Part shown: piece after piece, positions 1-7,813 of the stretch
Numbering within the stretch: the stretch's first letter is position 1
Layout: each line of letters starts with the position of its first letter
Assembly: GCF_015354405.1 (NCBI RefSeq)
Contig: NZ_JADKYP010000008.1
Span: forward strand, 124,001 to 188,000
Direction of reading: 5' to 3'
Source of the DNA: Nocardia sp. BSTN01
GTDB taxonomy: Bacteria; Actinomycetota; Actinomycetes; Mycobacteriales; Mycobacteriaceae
DNA length: 64,000 nucleotides
Position numbers and translations under genes: made by a program
Notes under the pieces: generated by a model
Told to the model about the DNA's origin: nothing
The model's input: the letters and a program-made list of their open reading frames with translations, nothing else
Database searches by the model: none

Positions 1-38
1 CGCCGGGACCCGACGACGGCCCGATCCCCGACCACTGA
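1..38 (+). CDS. Possible C-terminal tail of an upstream gene (partial)
   Basis: One frame runs open from the window edge to a TGA at 36-38 and would encode the last dozen residues of a protein (Pro/Asp-rich, ending in His). It is too short to identify. It is recorded only because the next gene begins at 93 and an upstream neighbour on the same strand is plausible. Confidence 0.25.
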   Translation, partial: PGPDDGPIPDH

Positions 39-92
39 GCCCGGCGCTGTCGCTGCCACCCGGCATAATCGAGGCAGGCGAGGGGAGAGGAC

Positions 93-1010
93 GTGCCGGT
101 GGATCGAGACGCAGGGCTGCGGGACAGAGCGCAGGGGGTGCTGCTGGGGACCGCCGCCGGTGACGCTTTGGGCGCCGGCTACGAATTCACCCATCCGGCA
201 GCGGATTCGGTGATCGAGATGCGCGGCGGCGGCTCGCTGCGGTGGGAGCCGGGGGAGTGGACCGACGACACCGCGATGGCAGTGGGTGTCGCGCTCGCGG
301 CGGCCGAACACGGTGCCCTGCACCACCCGGCGGGCTTGGACGCCGTCGCCCGCCAGTTCGTGCGCTGGTGGGACAGCCGGCCCAAGGACGTCGGCTATCA
401 GACCAGTCAGGTGCTGCAGTGGCGCAGCGCGGACGCGGCCGATATGCGCCGCCGCTCCTTCGAACTCGACGGGCTCACCGGCGGCAACGGATCGCTGATG
501 CGTACCGCGCCGGTGGCCCTGTGTTATCTCGACGATCCGGACAACTGCGCCCGCGCCGCCCGGGCGGTGAGCGAACTCACCCACAGCGATGTGCGGGCCG
601 GCGAGGCGTGCGTGCTGTGGTCGTGGGCGATCCGGCACGCGGTGCTCTACGGCGACTACGACGGCGTGCGCGGCGGCCTGGCCTTCGTGGACGCCGATTT
701 CTGGGCCGCTCTGCTGGACGAGGCCGAATCCGGCGATCCCTCGGACTTTCCGAAGAACGGCTGGGTGGTGCACGCGCTGCAGACGGCATGGTGGGCGATC
801 ACCCACACCGAATCCCTGCCGGCCGCGCTGGAAGCGGCCGTGCGCGCGGGCGGCGATACCGATACCACCGCCGCCATCGCGGGCGGATTACTGGGCGCCC
901 GCTGGGGCGCCTCGGCGATCCCGCCGCAGTGGGTCGCGCTGCTGCACGGATATCCGCGGCTGCGCGGTGACGATCTGGTCGCGCTCACCCGTCGCATCGT
1001 CGATCGCTGA
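93..1010 (+). CDS. ADP-ribosylglycohydrolase family protein
   Basis: The 305-residue product belongs to the DraG/ARH fold family, which hydrolyses ADP-ribose from modified targets or free ADP-ribosyl compounds using two Mg ions. Visible family signatures are GDALGAGYE at residues 23-31, the metal-binding WTDDT at 56-60, and GGDTDT near 252-257, which supplies the second metal site. Length is normal for the family and all metal-ligand motifs are intact, so it should be active. The GTG start at 93 is preceded by the purine-rich ribosome site AGGGGAGAGG. No ADP-ribosyltransferase gene is adjacent, so the substrate cannot be inferred. It is predicted cytoplasmic, with no signal peptide or membrane helix. 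Confidence 0.88.
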   Translation: MPVDRDAGLRDRAQGVLLGTAAGDALGAGYEFTHPAADSVIEMRGGGSLRWEPGEWTDDTAMAVGVALAAAEHGALHHPAGLDAVARQFVRWWDSRPKDVGYQTSQVLQWRSADAADMRRRSFELDGLTGGNGSLMRTAPVALCYLDDPDNCARAARAVSELTHSDVRAGEACVLWSWAIRHAVLYGDYDGVRGGLAFVDADFWAALLDEAESGDPSDFPKNGWVVHALQTAWWAITHTESLPAALEAAVRAGGDTDTTAAIAGGLLGARWGASAIPPQWVALLHGYPRLRGDDLVALTRRIVDR

Positions 1011-1096
1011 ACCGCGCACCGCACCCGGCCGGATGCTGGATGGTTGCCCGCCCCGGTGTCCGGTACCGGATGGCGTCCGATTCGCCGGAAACGCTC

Positions 1097-1102
1097 TAGG
1101 CT
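1097..1102 (+). promoter_or_regulatory. -10 element of ctpE (leaderless)
   Basis: TAGGCT lies seven bases before the ATG at 1110, so transcription should begin at or next to the start codon. This supports 1110 over the in-frame upstream codon at 1044. Confidence 0.5.
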
Positions 1103-1109
1103 GTCGAAC

Positions 1110-3557
1110 ATGTCGATCACCGAGCAGCAAGCGCGCGCACCGGGTCTGACCGCGGCCGAGGTCGCACTGCGCGTTCGTGACGGGCAGACCAACGACGTGC
1201 CGGATCGGGCGAGCCGATCGGTTGCCGACATCGTCCGGGCCAATGTGTTCACCCGGATCAACGCCATCCTCGGTGTCCTGTTCGTGCTGGTCCTGGCCAC
1301 CGGATCGATCATCGACGGCATGTTCGGCCTGCTGATCGTGGCCAACAGCGTGGTCGGCATCGTGCAGGAGTTGCGCGCCAAGCAGACCCTGGACAAACTC
1401 GCCATCGTCGGTCAGGCCAAGCCGGTGGTGCGCCGCGACGGCGCCGCTACCGAGGTCGGCCCGAAGGATGTGGTGCTCGACGATCTGATCGAACTGGGTC
1501 CCGGTGACCAGATCGTGGTCGACGGCGAGGTCGTCGAATGCGAACTGCTCGAGGTCGACGAATCCCTGCTCACCGGTGAGGCCGATCCGATCGACAAAAC
1601 GGTCGGCGCGAAGGTGATGTCCGGCAGTTATGTGGTCGCCGGATCGGGCGCCTACCGCGCCACCAAGGTCGGCAAGGACGCCTATGCCGCGCAGCTGGCG
1701 CACGAGGCGTCGAAATTCACGCTGGTCGATTCGGAGCTGCGCAGCGGTATCGACATCATCCTGAAGGTCATCACCTACCTGCTGCTTCCGGCGGGTCTGG
1801 TCACGATCTACAACCAGTTGTTCTCCAGTCATCAGAGCTGGCAGCACGCGCTGAACGGTATGGTCGCCGCGCTCGTCCCGATGGTGCCGGAGGGCCTGGT
1901 GCTGATGACCTCGATCGCGTTCGCGGTCGGCGTCGTGCGGCTGGGTCAGCGCAAATGCCTGGTTCAGGAGCTGCCGGCGATCGAGGGCCTGGCCCGGGTC
2001 GACGTGGTGTGCGCGGACAAGACCGGCACCCTCACCGAGAACGGGATGCGGCTGTCGGAGCTGCGGGTGGTCGGCGATGTGCCCGAACAGCGGTTGCGCT
2101 CGGTGCTGGCCGCGCTCGCCCACGACGATCCGCGTCCCAACGCCAGCGTGCTCGCCATCGCCGAGGCCATGACGCAGGATCCGGGCTGGTCGTCCACCGC
2201 CGTCGCGCCGTTCAGCTCGGCCAGGAAGTGGAGCGGCCTGTCCTACGGCGAGCACGGCAACTGGCTGCTCGGCGCACCGGACGTGCTGCTCGATCCCGAT
2301 TCCGGCATCGCCGCCACGGCGCAGGACATCGGCGCGCAGGGCCTGCGGGTGCTGCTGCTGGCCTCCTCGGATCGGCCCGTCGACGACCCGGACGCGCCGG
2401 GCACGGTGACGCCGCAGGCGCTGGTGGTGCTGGAACAGAAAGTGCGCCCGGATGCGCGCGAAACACTGGATTACTTTGCCGGCCAGGATGTCTCGATCAA
2501 GGTGATCTCCGGCGACAACGCGGTGTCGGTGGGCGCGGTGGCGTCCTCGCTCGGCCTGCCCGGCGGTGACCATGCCGTCGACGCGCGCCGATTGCCCACC
2601 GCTCAGGGCGAATTGGCCGATGTGCTGGACCGCGAAACCACCTTCGGCCGCGTCCGCCCGGATCAGAAGCGGGCGATGGTGGGGGCGTTGCAGTCGCGCG
2701 GGCACACCGTCGCCATGACCGGCGACGGCGTCAACGATGTGCTGGCGCTCAAGGATGCCGATATCGGTGTCGCGATGGGGTCGGGCAGTCCGGCCACCCG
2801 CGCGGTCGCGCAGATCGTGTTGCTGGACAACCGTTTCGCCACCCTGCCGTACGTGGTGGGCGAGGGCCGGCGGGTGATCGGCAATATCGAGCGCGTCTCG
2901 AACCTGTTCCTCACCAAGACCGTGTACTCGGTCCTGCTGGCCTTCCTGGTCGGCGTGGCCGGCATCGGATCGCAGATCTTCGATTACGCCCCGCTGTCGT
3001 ATCCGTTCCTGCCGCGCCACGTCACCATCGCCGCCTGGTTCACCATCGGAATCCCGGCCTTCATCCTCTCGCTGGCGCCCAACAACGAAAGGGCGCGAAC
3101 GGGTTTCGTGCCGCGGGTGCTGCGGCTGGCGATCCCCTCCGGCACGGTGATCGGGGTAATGACCTTCATCGCCTACCTGATCGCCTACTGGAGTGCGGAC
3201 CAGAGTCTGCCGGCCGAGGCGCGCGAGGTGCAGATCGGCACGACGGCGCTGATCACGCTGCTGGTGATCGCGGTGTGGGTGCTGGCGATCGTGGCGCGGC
3301 CGTGGAACTGGTGGAAGATCGCGCTCATCGCCGGTTCGATCGCGGGCTATCTGATCCTGTTCACGGTGCCGTTCACCCGCCACTTCTTCAAACTCGACCC
3401 GTCGAACGCCGAGCTGACCGGGGTGGCCTTCGCCTGCGGCGCCGTCGGCGTCGTGCTGGTGGAGCTGGCGTGGTGGATCACCGCGATGGTGACCGGCGAA
3501 CAGCGGCACCTGTTCCCGGATTCGCCGGGCCGGAAGCCCGTGGGGCACAACGATTGA
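1110..3557 (+). CDS. ctpE: P-type cation-transporting ATPase, CtpE-like
   Basis: An 815-residue P-type ATPase of the inner membrane. In order it shows an actuator domain with the TGE motif near residue 155, the helix-4 segment containing PEGL followed by a long run matching mycobacterial CtpE, the phosphorylation motif DKTGT at 303-307, the hinge motif TGDGVND at 537-543, and about six C-terminal membrane helices. No N-terminal heavy-metal-binding Cys motif or CPC is present, arguing against a copper or cadmium pump. From memory, CtpE (Rv0908) is the nearest family and was shown in mycobacteria to import Ca2+. The Ca2+ role here is inferred from that similarity. Start chosen at the ATG with a leaderless promoter. 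Confidence 0.85.
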   Translation: MSITEQQARAPGLTAAEVALRVRDGQTNDVPDRASRSVADIVRANVFTRINAILGVLFVLVLATGSIIDGMFGLLIVANSVVGIVQELRAKQTLDKLAIVGQAKPVVRRDGAATEVGPKDVVLDDLIELGPGDQIVVDGEVVECELLEVDESLLTGEADPIDKTVGAKVMSGSYVVAGSGAYRATKVGKDAYAAQLAHEASKFTLVDSELRSGIDIILKVITYLLLPAGLVTIYNQLFSSHQSWQHALNGMVAALVPMVPEGLVLMTSIAFAVGVVRLGQRKCLVQELPAIEGLARVDVVCADKTGTLTENGMRLSELRVVGDVPEQRLRSVLAALAHDDPRPNASVLAIAEAMTQDPGWSSTAVAPFSSARKWSGLSYGEHGNWLLGAPDVLLDPDSGIAATAQDIGAQGLRVLLLASSDRPVDDPDAPGTVTPQALVVLEQKVRPDARETLDYFAGQDVSIKVISGDNAVSVGAVASSLGLPGGDHAVDARRLPTAQGELADVLDRETTFGRVRPDQKRAMVGALQSRGHTVAMTGDGVNDVLALKDADIGVAMGSGSPATRAVAQIVLLDNRFATLPYVVGEGRRVIGNIERVSNLFLTKTVYSVLLAFLVGVAGIGSQIFDYAPLSYPFLPRHVTIAAWFTIGIPAFILSLAPNNERARTGFVPRVLRLAIPSGTVIGVMTFIAYLIAYWSADQSLPAEAREVQIGTTALITLLVIAVWVLAIVARPWNWWKIALIAGSIAGYLILFTVPFTRHFFKLDPSNAELTGVAFACGAVGVVLVELAWWITAMVTGEQRHLFPDSPGRKPVGHND

Positions 3558-3563
3558 GCCGTG

Positions 3564-3600
3564 ACGGCGCGTCAACTGGTCGCATGGTATGGCGCGCCGT
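3564..3600 (+). terminator. Possible terminator hairpin after ctpE
   Basis: ACGGCGCG at 3564-3571 is perfectly complementary to CGCGCCGT at 3593-3600. It sits just past the ctpE stop, but the loop is long (21 bases) and there is no T tract, so the call is tentative. Confidence 0.35.
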
Positions 3601-3637
3601 GAACGTCCTTGTGCCACGCATCGATTCGCAACGCGGG

Positions 3638-3643
3638 TACCTT
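3638..3643 (+). promoter_or_regulatory. -10 element of phzF-like gene (leaderless)
   Basis: TACCTT ends seven bases before the ATG at 3651, the spacing expected if transcription starts at the first codon. Confidence 0.45.
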
Positions 3644-3650
3644 CGGCAGT

Positions 3651-4490
3651 ATGGAGGTCCTGCTGCATCAGATCGATGCGTTCGCGGATGCGCCCTTCAC
3701 GGGTAATCCGGCGGCGGTGATGCCGCTGCTGGGCTGGTTGCCCGACGAGCTGCTGCAGCGGCTGGCCGAGGAGAACCGGCTGTCCGAGACGGCCTTCTAC
3801 ACCTCGGCGCTGCCGGTGGAGGCCGGCTTGCCGCCCGGTGACGGCCCGGCGTTCTGGCTGCGCTGGTTCACCCCGGCCACCGAGGTCGACCTGTGCGGGC
3901 ACGCCACCCTCGCCACCGCGGCGCAGATCTTCGACGATATGCATCCCACCGCCGACCGGCTGCACTTTTTCACCCGCAGCGGCTGGCTCGGCGTCGAACG
4001 CGACGGCGCGGAGCTCGAACTCGACCTGCCGCTGGTGGAATCGGTGGATACCGTCCCGGACCCGGATCTGATCGCGGCGCTCGGGGTGCGGCCGGTGCGC
4101 GTGCTGACCGGCCAGGACGAGGTGGTGGTGGTCGCCACCGAAGCCGAAGTGCGCCAGGCTCGCCCTCGTTTCGCCGCCTTCCCGGCGCTGCGGCGCGGTG
4201 TGATCCTCACCGCGCCCGGCGACCGCTGCGATTTCGTGTCCCGCTTCTTCGCTCCCGGTGTCGGCGTCGACGAGGATCCGGTCACCGGCTCGGCGCATGC
4301 CCAGCTGGCACCGCTGTGGGCTCGCGATCTCGGCCGCGGGGAATTATCGGCCCGCCAGTTGTCCGCCCGCACCGGCCGTCTGCGGTGCACGGTGAGCGGC
4401 TCCCGGGTGTTGCTGACCGGCCGCTGCCACCGTTACCTCGACGGCGTGGTCCGGCTGCCGCACGAGGAAACCCTGTCCCTTCCGCACTGA
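3651..4490 (+). CDS. PhzF family isomerase/epimerase-like protein
   Basis: The 279-residue product has the two-lobed diaminopimelate-epimerase fold of PhzF proteins. Visible signatures are the N-terminal D-A-F-x-x-x-x-F-T-G-N-P-A-A-V segment (residues 8-22), where the family has its glycine/asparagine-rich loop, E-N-R-L-S-E-T-A-F (about 42-50) with the catalytic glutamate of the family, L-C-G-H-A-T (about 82-87) and D-E-D-P-V-T-G-S-A-H near residue 206-215. Despite the name, most members outside phenazine clusters have unknown substrates, and no phenazine gene is present here. Cytoplasmic. The start was moved inward from 3609 to the ATG at 3651, where the conserved domain begins and a -10 box is correctly spaced. 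Confidence 0.86.
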   Translation: MEVLLHQIDAFADAPFTGNPAAVMPLLGWLPDELLQRLAEENRLSETAFYTSALPVEAGLPPGDGPAFWLRWFTPATEVDLCGHATLATAAQIFDDMHPTADRLHFFTRSGWLGVERDGAELELDLPLVESVDTVPDPDLIAALGVRPVRVLTGQDEVVVVATEAEVRQARPRFAAFPALRRGVILTAPGDRCDFVSRFFAPGVGVDEDPVTGSAHAQLAPLWARDLGRGELSARQLSARTGRLRCTVSGSRVLLTGRCHRYLDGVVRLPHEETLSLPH

Positions 4491-4671
4491 GGAGACGGGA
4501 CGAGCCGCACGCCTTCGGTCGGTGCTCCTGGGCAGGATCGGTACCGCAATCGCGCCGGGATCCGTGCGGTATCGACGAGAGCGCTGTCCGAAACCTGCTC
4601 GACAGATGTTGCCGGACGGAAGTAGCGTGCCGCTCGTGCGGGTGCGTGGATCGGTGAGCGGTGCGGAGGAG

Positions 4672-5598
4672 ATGTCCGGCGCGGGTGGTTCGGTGCGGCG
4701 GCTCGGGCGATCGCTCACCGGTGGCGGGGTGGCGGTCGGGGCGGGAGCGTATCTGATCTGGGGAATGTTTCCCGCCTTCTTCGGATTGCTCGACTTCGCG
4801 GGGCCGGTGGAGATCCTGGCGCAGCGAATTCTGTGGACTCTGGTCGTGGTGCTGGTGTTGCTGCTGGCGGCCGGGCGGTTGCGTGAACTGGGGGCGATCG
4901 ATGGGCGCACCTGGCGCTTGGCGGCGGTCGCCGCGGCGGCGATCTCGATCAACTGGGGTACCTACGTCTACGGCGTGACCTCGGGTCACGTGGTGGAATG
5001 CGCGCTCGGATATTTCATCAATCCACTGGTCACGGTCCTTTTCGCGGTCGTGTTGTTCCGGGAGCGGCTGGTGTGGCCGCAGTGGGTCGCGCTCGGGCTC
5101 GGCGGGGCCGCGGTGGTGGTGCTGACCGTCGACTACGGCAAGCCGCCGGTGATCGCGCTCGTACTGGCCTGTTCGTTCGCCACCTACGGTCTGGTGAAGA
5201 AGGTGATCCGGCTCGACCCGATGCGCAGCGTCGCCGCCGAGGGCGTGGTGTCCGCGCCGTTCGCGCTGGCGGTCGTCGTCGCGCTGGGCGTGCGCGGGGA
5301 CGCCGAGTTCGGGCACGGCGCCGGGCACACCGCCTTGATGGTCGCCACCGGACCGGTGACGCTGATCCCGCTGTTGCTGTTCGCCTTCGCGGCGTCGAGG
5401 GTGCCGCTGTCGACCATGGGGATTCTGCAATATCTCACTCCCGCACTGCAATTGGCGTGGGGAGTGCTGGTGGGCCACGAGCCGATGCCGGCCTCGCGCT
5501 GGATCGGATTCGGGCTGATCTGGACGGCGCTGGCGGTCTTCACCGGGGACGCGCTGCGGCGATCCCGGCGCTTGGCACGGCGGGACGCGCTGAGTTAA
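4672..5598 (+). CDS. EamA/RarD-type drug/metabolite transporter permease
   Basis: A 308-residue integral membrane protein with about ten hydrophobic helices arranged as two EamA repeats, matching the RarD branch of the drug/metabolite transporter superfamily. The first repeat starts with G-A-Y-L-I-W-G-x-F-P. The central I-N-W-G-T-Y-V-Y-x-V-T-x-G-H-V segment and the G-Y-F-I-N-P-L motif that follow are characteristic of RarD. The substrate is not predictable (RarD members are generally called chloramphenicol-sensitive transporters without firm evidence). The start is uncertain: ATG 4672 has GGAGGAG almost touching it, while the in-frame GTG at 4636 lies seven bases after TAGCGT and could be a leaderless start adding 12 residues. 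Confidence 0.85.
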   Translation: MSGAGGSVRRLGRSLTGGGVAVGAGAYLIWGMFPAFFGLLDFAGPVEILAQRILWTLVVVLVLLLAAGRLRELGAIDGRTWRLAAVAAAAISINWGTYVYGVTSGHVVECALGYFINPLVTVLFAVVLFRERLVWPQWVALGLGGAAVVVLTVDYGKPPVIALVLACSFATYGLVKKVIRLDPMRSVAAEGVVSAPFALAVVVALGVRGDAEFGHGAGHTALMVATGPVTLIPLLLFAFAASRVPLSTMGILQYLTPALQLAWGVLVGHEPMPASRWIGFGLIWTALAVFTGDALRRSRRLARRDALS

Positions 5599-5665
5599 TG
5601 TCGGATTCGTGGCGATGCTCCCGTAGGCCGACGAGTACCGGTCCGGGGTCGGGATCGTCACTATC

Positions 5666-5672
5666 AGAGGAG
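5666..5672 (+). promoter_or_regulatory. Ribosome-binding site deciding a CTG start
   Basis: AGAGGAG ends five bases before CTG 5678. Between the in-frame TAG at 5624 and this CTG there is no ATG, GTG or TTG in the frame, so this ribosome site points to CTG as the initiation codon. Confidence 0.6.
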
Positions 5673-5677
5673 AAATC

Positions 5678-6091
5678 CTGTCCATCCAGTTCAACCACAC
5701 CATTGTCGGCTGTCGTGACAATCGGGAATCGGCGCAATTCTGGGCCGATATTCTGGGGTTGAGTGTGGGAACGCCGTGGGGTCCGTTCATTCCGGTCACC
5801 GTGCACAACGGCGTCACCTTCGACTTCGCCCCAGTCCCGCCGCATATCACCGAGATTCAGCCGCAGCATTACGCCCTGCTGGTCTCCGAACCCGAATTCG
5901 ACGCGGCCTACGCGAAGATCCGGGAGCGCGGACTGCCGTTCTGGGCCGATCCGCAGCAGAGCCGGGAAGGCGAGATCAACCACAACGACGGCGGTCGCGG
6001 AATCTATTTCCTCGACCCCAGCGGTCACTATATGGAATTGCTGACCGTACCGTACGGCGGTTGGCCGGCGGCGACCGGCGAACAGCGGTAG
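5678..6091 (+). CDS. VOC family (glyoxalase/dioxygenase-fold) protein
   Basis: About 137 residues of the vicinal oxygen chelate fold. The first strand carries F-N-H-T-I-V with the metal-ligand His, followed by C-R-D-N-R-E-S-A-x-F-W-A-D-I-L-G-L. A second half contains G-R-G-I-Y-F-L-D-P-S-G-H-Y-M-E-L with the terminal metal-ligand Glu. The length and both halves are typical of small actinobacterial VOC proteins, whose substrates are mostly unknown. The first standard start codon (TTG 5759) would remove 27 residues including the first metal-ligand strand, so translation most likely begins at CTG 5678 behind AGAGGAG. A strong terminator follows at 6099. Cytoplasmic. Confidence 0.82.
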   Translation: MSIQFNHTIVGCRDNRESAQFWADILGLSVGTPWGPFIPVTVHNGVTFDFAPVPPHITEIQPQHYALLVSEPEFDAAYAKIRERGLPFWADPQQSREGEINHNDGGRGIYFLDPSGHYMELLTVPYGGWPAATGEQR

Positions 6092-6098
6092 CGCGCGA

Positions 6099-6134
6099 CC
6101 GGCGGCCGAATTCGCTTCGGCCGCCGGCTTTTCC
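6099..6134 (+). terminator. Rho-independent terminator, probably bidirectional
   Basis: CCGGCGGCCGAA (6099-6110) pairs perfectly with TTCGGCCGCCGG (6116-6127) around a five-base loop and is followed by CTTTTCC. It lies between the convergent VOC and methyltransferase genes. Confidence 0.85.
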
Positions 6135-6146
6135 GATATCGAATTG

Positions 6147-6764
6147 TCAGGGCGAGACGGCGATACCGAGCGACAGTGCGGCAAACGTCTTCGGCGCCGC
6201 GGAATCGTAGAACCGATCCAGCTCGATGATCTCGAATCCGGCCTCCTCCAGTGCTCCGCGGATATCGCGGTTCAGGTGGCAGCCACCCGCGATCACCTGC
6301 TGGATCGGATCGAGCCGATGCTGCCAGCTGCGCACCTTCGCATCCGGCGCCAGACCGTGCTCGACGAAATGGAACGTGGCGCCGGGCACCAGAACTCGCC
6401 GCACCTCCCGCAGCGCGACGGCGATATCCGGAATCGTGCACAGCGTCCAGGTCGACAACGCGCTGTCGAAACTGTTGTCCGCGAACGGCAATGCCTGTCC
6501 GTCCAGTCCGGCCCGCTCCACCGGCACCGGGGAATCCGCGACCCGCTTCGCCGCCAGCCGCCACCCCAGATCCGCCGGTTCCACGGCACTGACGCGACTC
6601 ACCCCGGCGGGATAGAACGGCACGTTGCGACCCGAGCCGAAGCCGATCTCCACCACCCGGCCGCGCAACCCGGCGCACACCCGGCGGCGCAACCGGTCGT
6701 TGGCCGCCACTCCGCACACCCGATCGATCAACCGCGGCAGCACCCGCTCGCTGTAGATTCCCAC
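6147..6764 (-). CDS. Class I SAM-dependent methyltransferase
   Basis: A 205-residue methyltransferase of the UbiE/Methyltransf_11 type. The SAM-binding glycine loop V-V-E-I-G-F-G-S-G-R-N is at about residues 37-47. The acidic end of strand 2 is S-A-V-E-P-A-D, motif II is A-L-P-F-A-D-N-S-F-D, and L-R-E-V-R-R-V-L-V-P-G follows, as in small-molecule methyltransferases. The substrate is unknown. Homologues of this branch in mycobacteria and Nocardia often act on small lipids or quinones, but nothing nearby supports that here. The start is GTG 6764. A near-perfect -35 hexamer TTGACA on the minus strand sits just upstream (6775-6780), which would leave little room for a -10 before the GTG, so the true start could be a few codons further in. 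Confidence 0.85.
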   Translation of the reverse strand: MGIYSERVLPRLIDRVCGVAANDRLRRRVCAGLRGRVVEIGFGSGRNVPFYPAGVSRVSAVEPADLGWRLAAKRVADSPVPVERAGLDGQALPFADNSFDSALSTWTLCTIPDIAVALREVRRVLVPGATFHFVEHGLAPDAKVRSWQHRLDPIQQVIAGGCHLNRDIRGALEEAGFEIIELDRFYDSAAPKTFAALSLGIAVSP

Positions 6765-6864
6765 CCCCTCACTGTGTCAAGTCGCGCTGCGCGCCGCTAC
6801 CCGCCAGGGCACCGGGGTGACGTATGCCGCTGGCTGCAATTTGTCGTCTATGTCCCGAAAACGA

Positions 6865-6876
6865 GTAGTCGACTAC
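6865..6876. promoter_or_regulatory. 12-bp perfect palindrome upstream of lectin gene
   Basis: GTAGTCGACTAC is self-complementary and lies 112 bases before the lectin start, inside a 224-base intergenic region shared with the divergent methyltransferase. Its left flank (CGAGTAGT) recurs in the hairpin upstream of the DUF2235 gene at 17210. It is a candidate operator; no regulator gene is adjacent. Confidence 0.35.
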
Positions 6877-6988
6877 GGGTGTTCGCGGCCCGGCGTCCTG
6901 AAATTATCGGCGAAGGTTGGCCGGGCAACCGCGATGTCGTCGACAGGACGACAGCATCTCACTCGCGACAGAAAAGGTAGGAACGGAA

Positions 6989-7792
6989 ATGACCACGGTT
7001 GTCGGCACTGCGATGTACGGAATCAAGTCGGATGGCGATCTGCAATGGTATCGCCACGACGGCGTCCAGAGCGGCGGAGCCTATTGGACGGCAGGTGAGG
7101 GCGGGAAGAAGATCAGTGGCGGCTGGGACATCTACTCCACGGTGTTCAGCGGCCGCGACAGCGGCGTGATCTACGCCGTCAAACCGGACGGTGATCTGCA
7201 GTGGTATCGCCACGACGGATGGCAGGACGGCGGCGCGTACTGGACCGCCGGTGCGGGCGGCAACAGAATCAGTGGCGGCTGGGGCAGCTACGACACGGTA
7301 TTCAGCATCGGCCGCGGCGTGATCTACGGCATCAAGCCGAACGGTGATCTGCAGTGGTATCGCCACGACGGGTGGGAGGACGGTACTGCCAGGTGGACCG
7401 CCGGTGCGGGCGGTAACAGGGTCAGTGGTGGCTGGAACATCTACGACACCGTGTTCGGCAGCTACCTCGGCGTGATCTACGGCATCAAGCCGAACGGCGA
7501 TCTGCACTGGTATCGCCACGACGGCTGGGTCGACGGTACCGCCAGGTGGACCGCCGGTGCGGGCGGGATAAAGATCAGTGGTGGCTGGAACATCTACGAC
7601 ACCGTGTTCGCCGGCTACGACGGTGCGATCTACGGCATCAAGCCGAATGGTGATCTGCAGTGGTATCGCCACGCCGGCTGGCGGGACGGCACTGCCACGT
7701 GGGAGGCCGGTGAAGGTGGGAAGAAGATCAGCGGCGGCTGGGACATCTACCGCACGGTGTTCAGCGGCGACACCTATCTCCACCTCGTCTGA
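6989..7792 (+). CDS. Tachylectin-like five-bladed beta-propeller lectin
   Basis: The 267-residue protein is almost entirely five tandem repeats of about 51 residues. Each carries Y-G-I-K-P-N-G-D-L-Q-W-Y-R-H-D-G-W, then a W-T-A-G-x-G-G segment, then S-G-G-W-x-I-Y-D-T-V-F. This is the repeat of tachylectin-2-type carbohydrate-binding propellers, where each blade offers one sugar site (family knowledge: GlcNAc/GalNAc in tachylectin-2). No signal peptide, membrane helix, lipobox or catalytic domain is present, so it is either cytoplasmic or leaves the cell by an unrecognised route. ATG 6989 follows AGGTAGGAACGGA and begins directly at the first repeat; the in-frame codon at 6917 would add a non-conserved tail. 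Codon use is visibly less GC-rich than its neighbours. Confidence 0.82.
   Translation: MTTVVGTAMYGIKSDGDLQWYRHDGVQSGGAYWTAGEGGKKISGGWDIYSTVFSGRDSGVIYAVKPDGDLQWYRHDGWQDGGAYWTAGAGGNRISGGWGSYDTVFSIGRGVIYGIKPNGDLQWYRHDGWEDGTARWTAGAGGNRVSGGWNIYDTVFGSYLGVIYGIKPNGDLHWYRHDGWVDGTARWTAGAGGIKISGGWNIYDTVFAGYDGAIYGIKPNGDLQWYRHAGWRDGTATWEAGEGGKKISGGWDIYRTVFSGDTYLHLV
7016..7783 (+). repeat. Five tandem 153-bp coding repeats
   Basis: The Y-[GA]-[IV]-K codons of successive blades fall at 7016, 7172, 7325, 7478 and 7631, giving spacings of 156, 153, 153 and 153 bases. Stretches such as the codons for G-D-L-Q-W-Y-R-H are nearly identical in DNA between copies, which suggests recent amplification or gene conversion. 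Confidence 0.85.
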
Positions 7793-7813
7793 GCGTCCAC
7801 GCCGCCCGGATCG

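Noticed and set aside
888-4298. Very long open frame on the minus strand opposite ctpE and the PhzF-like gene
   Set aside because: It is antisense to two well-supported genes, its translation is low-complexity Arg/His/Gln/Gly and it has no family motif; a normal artefact of high-GC codon bias.
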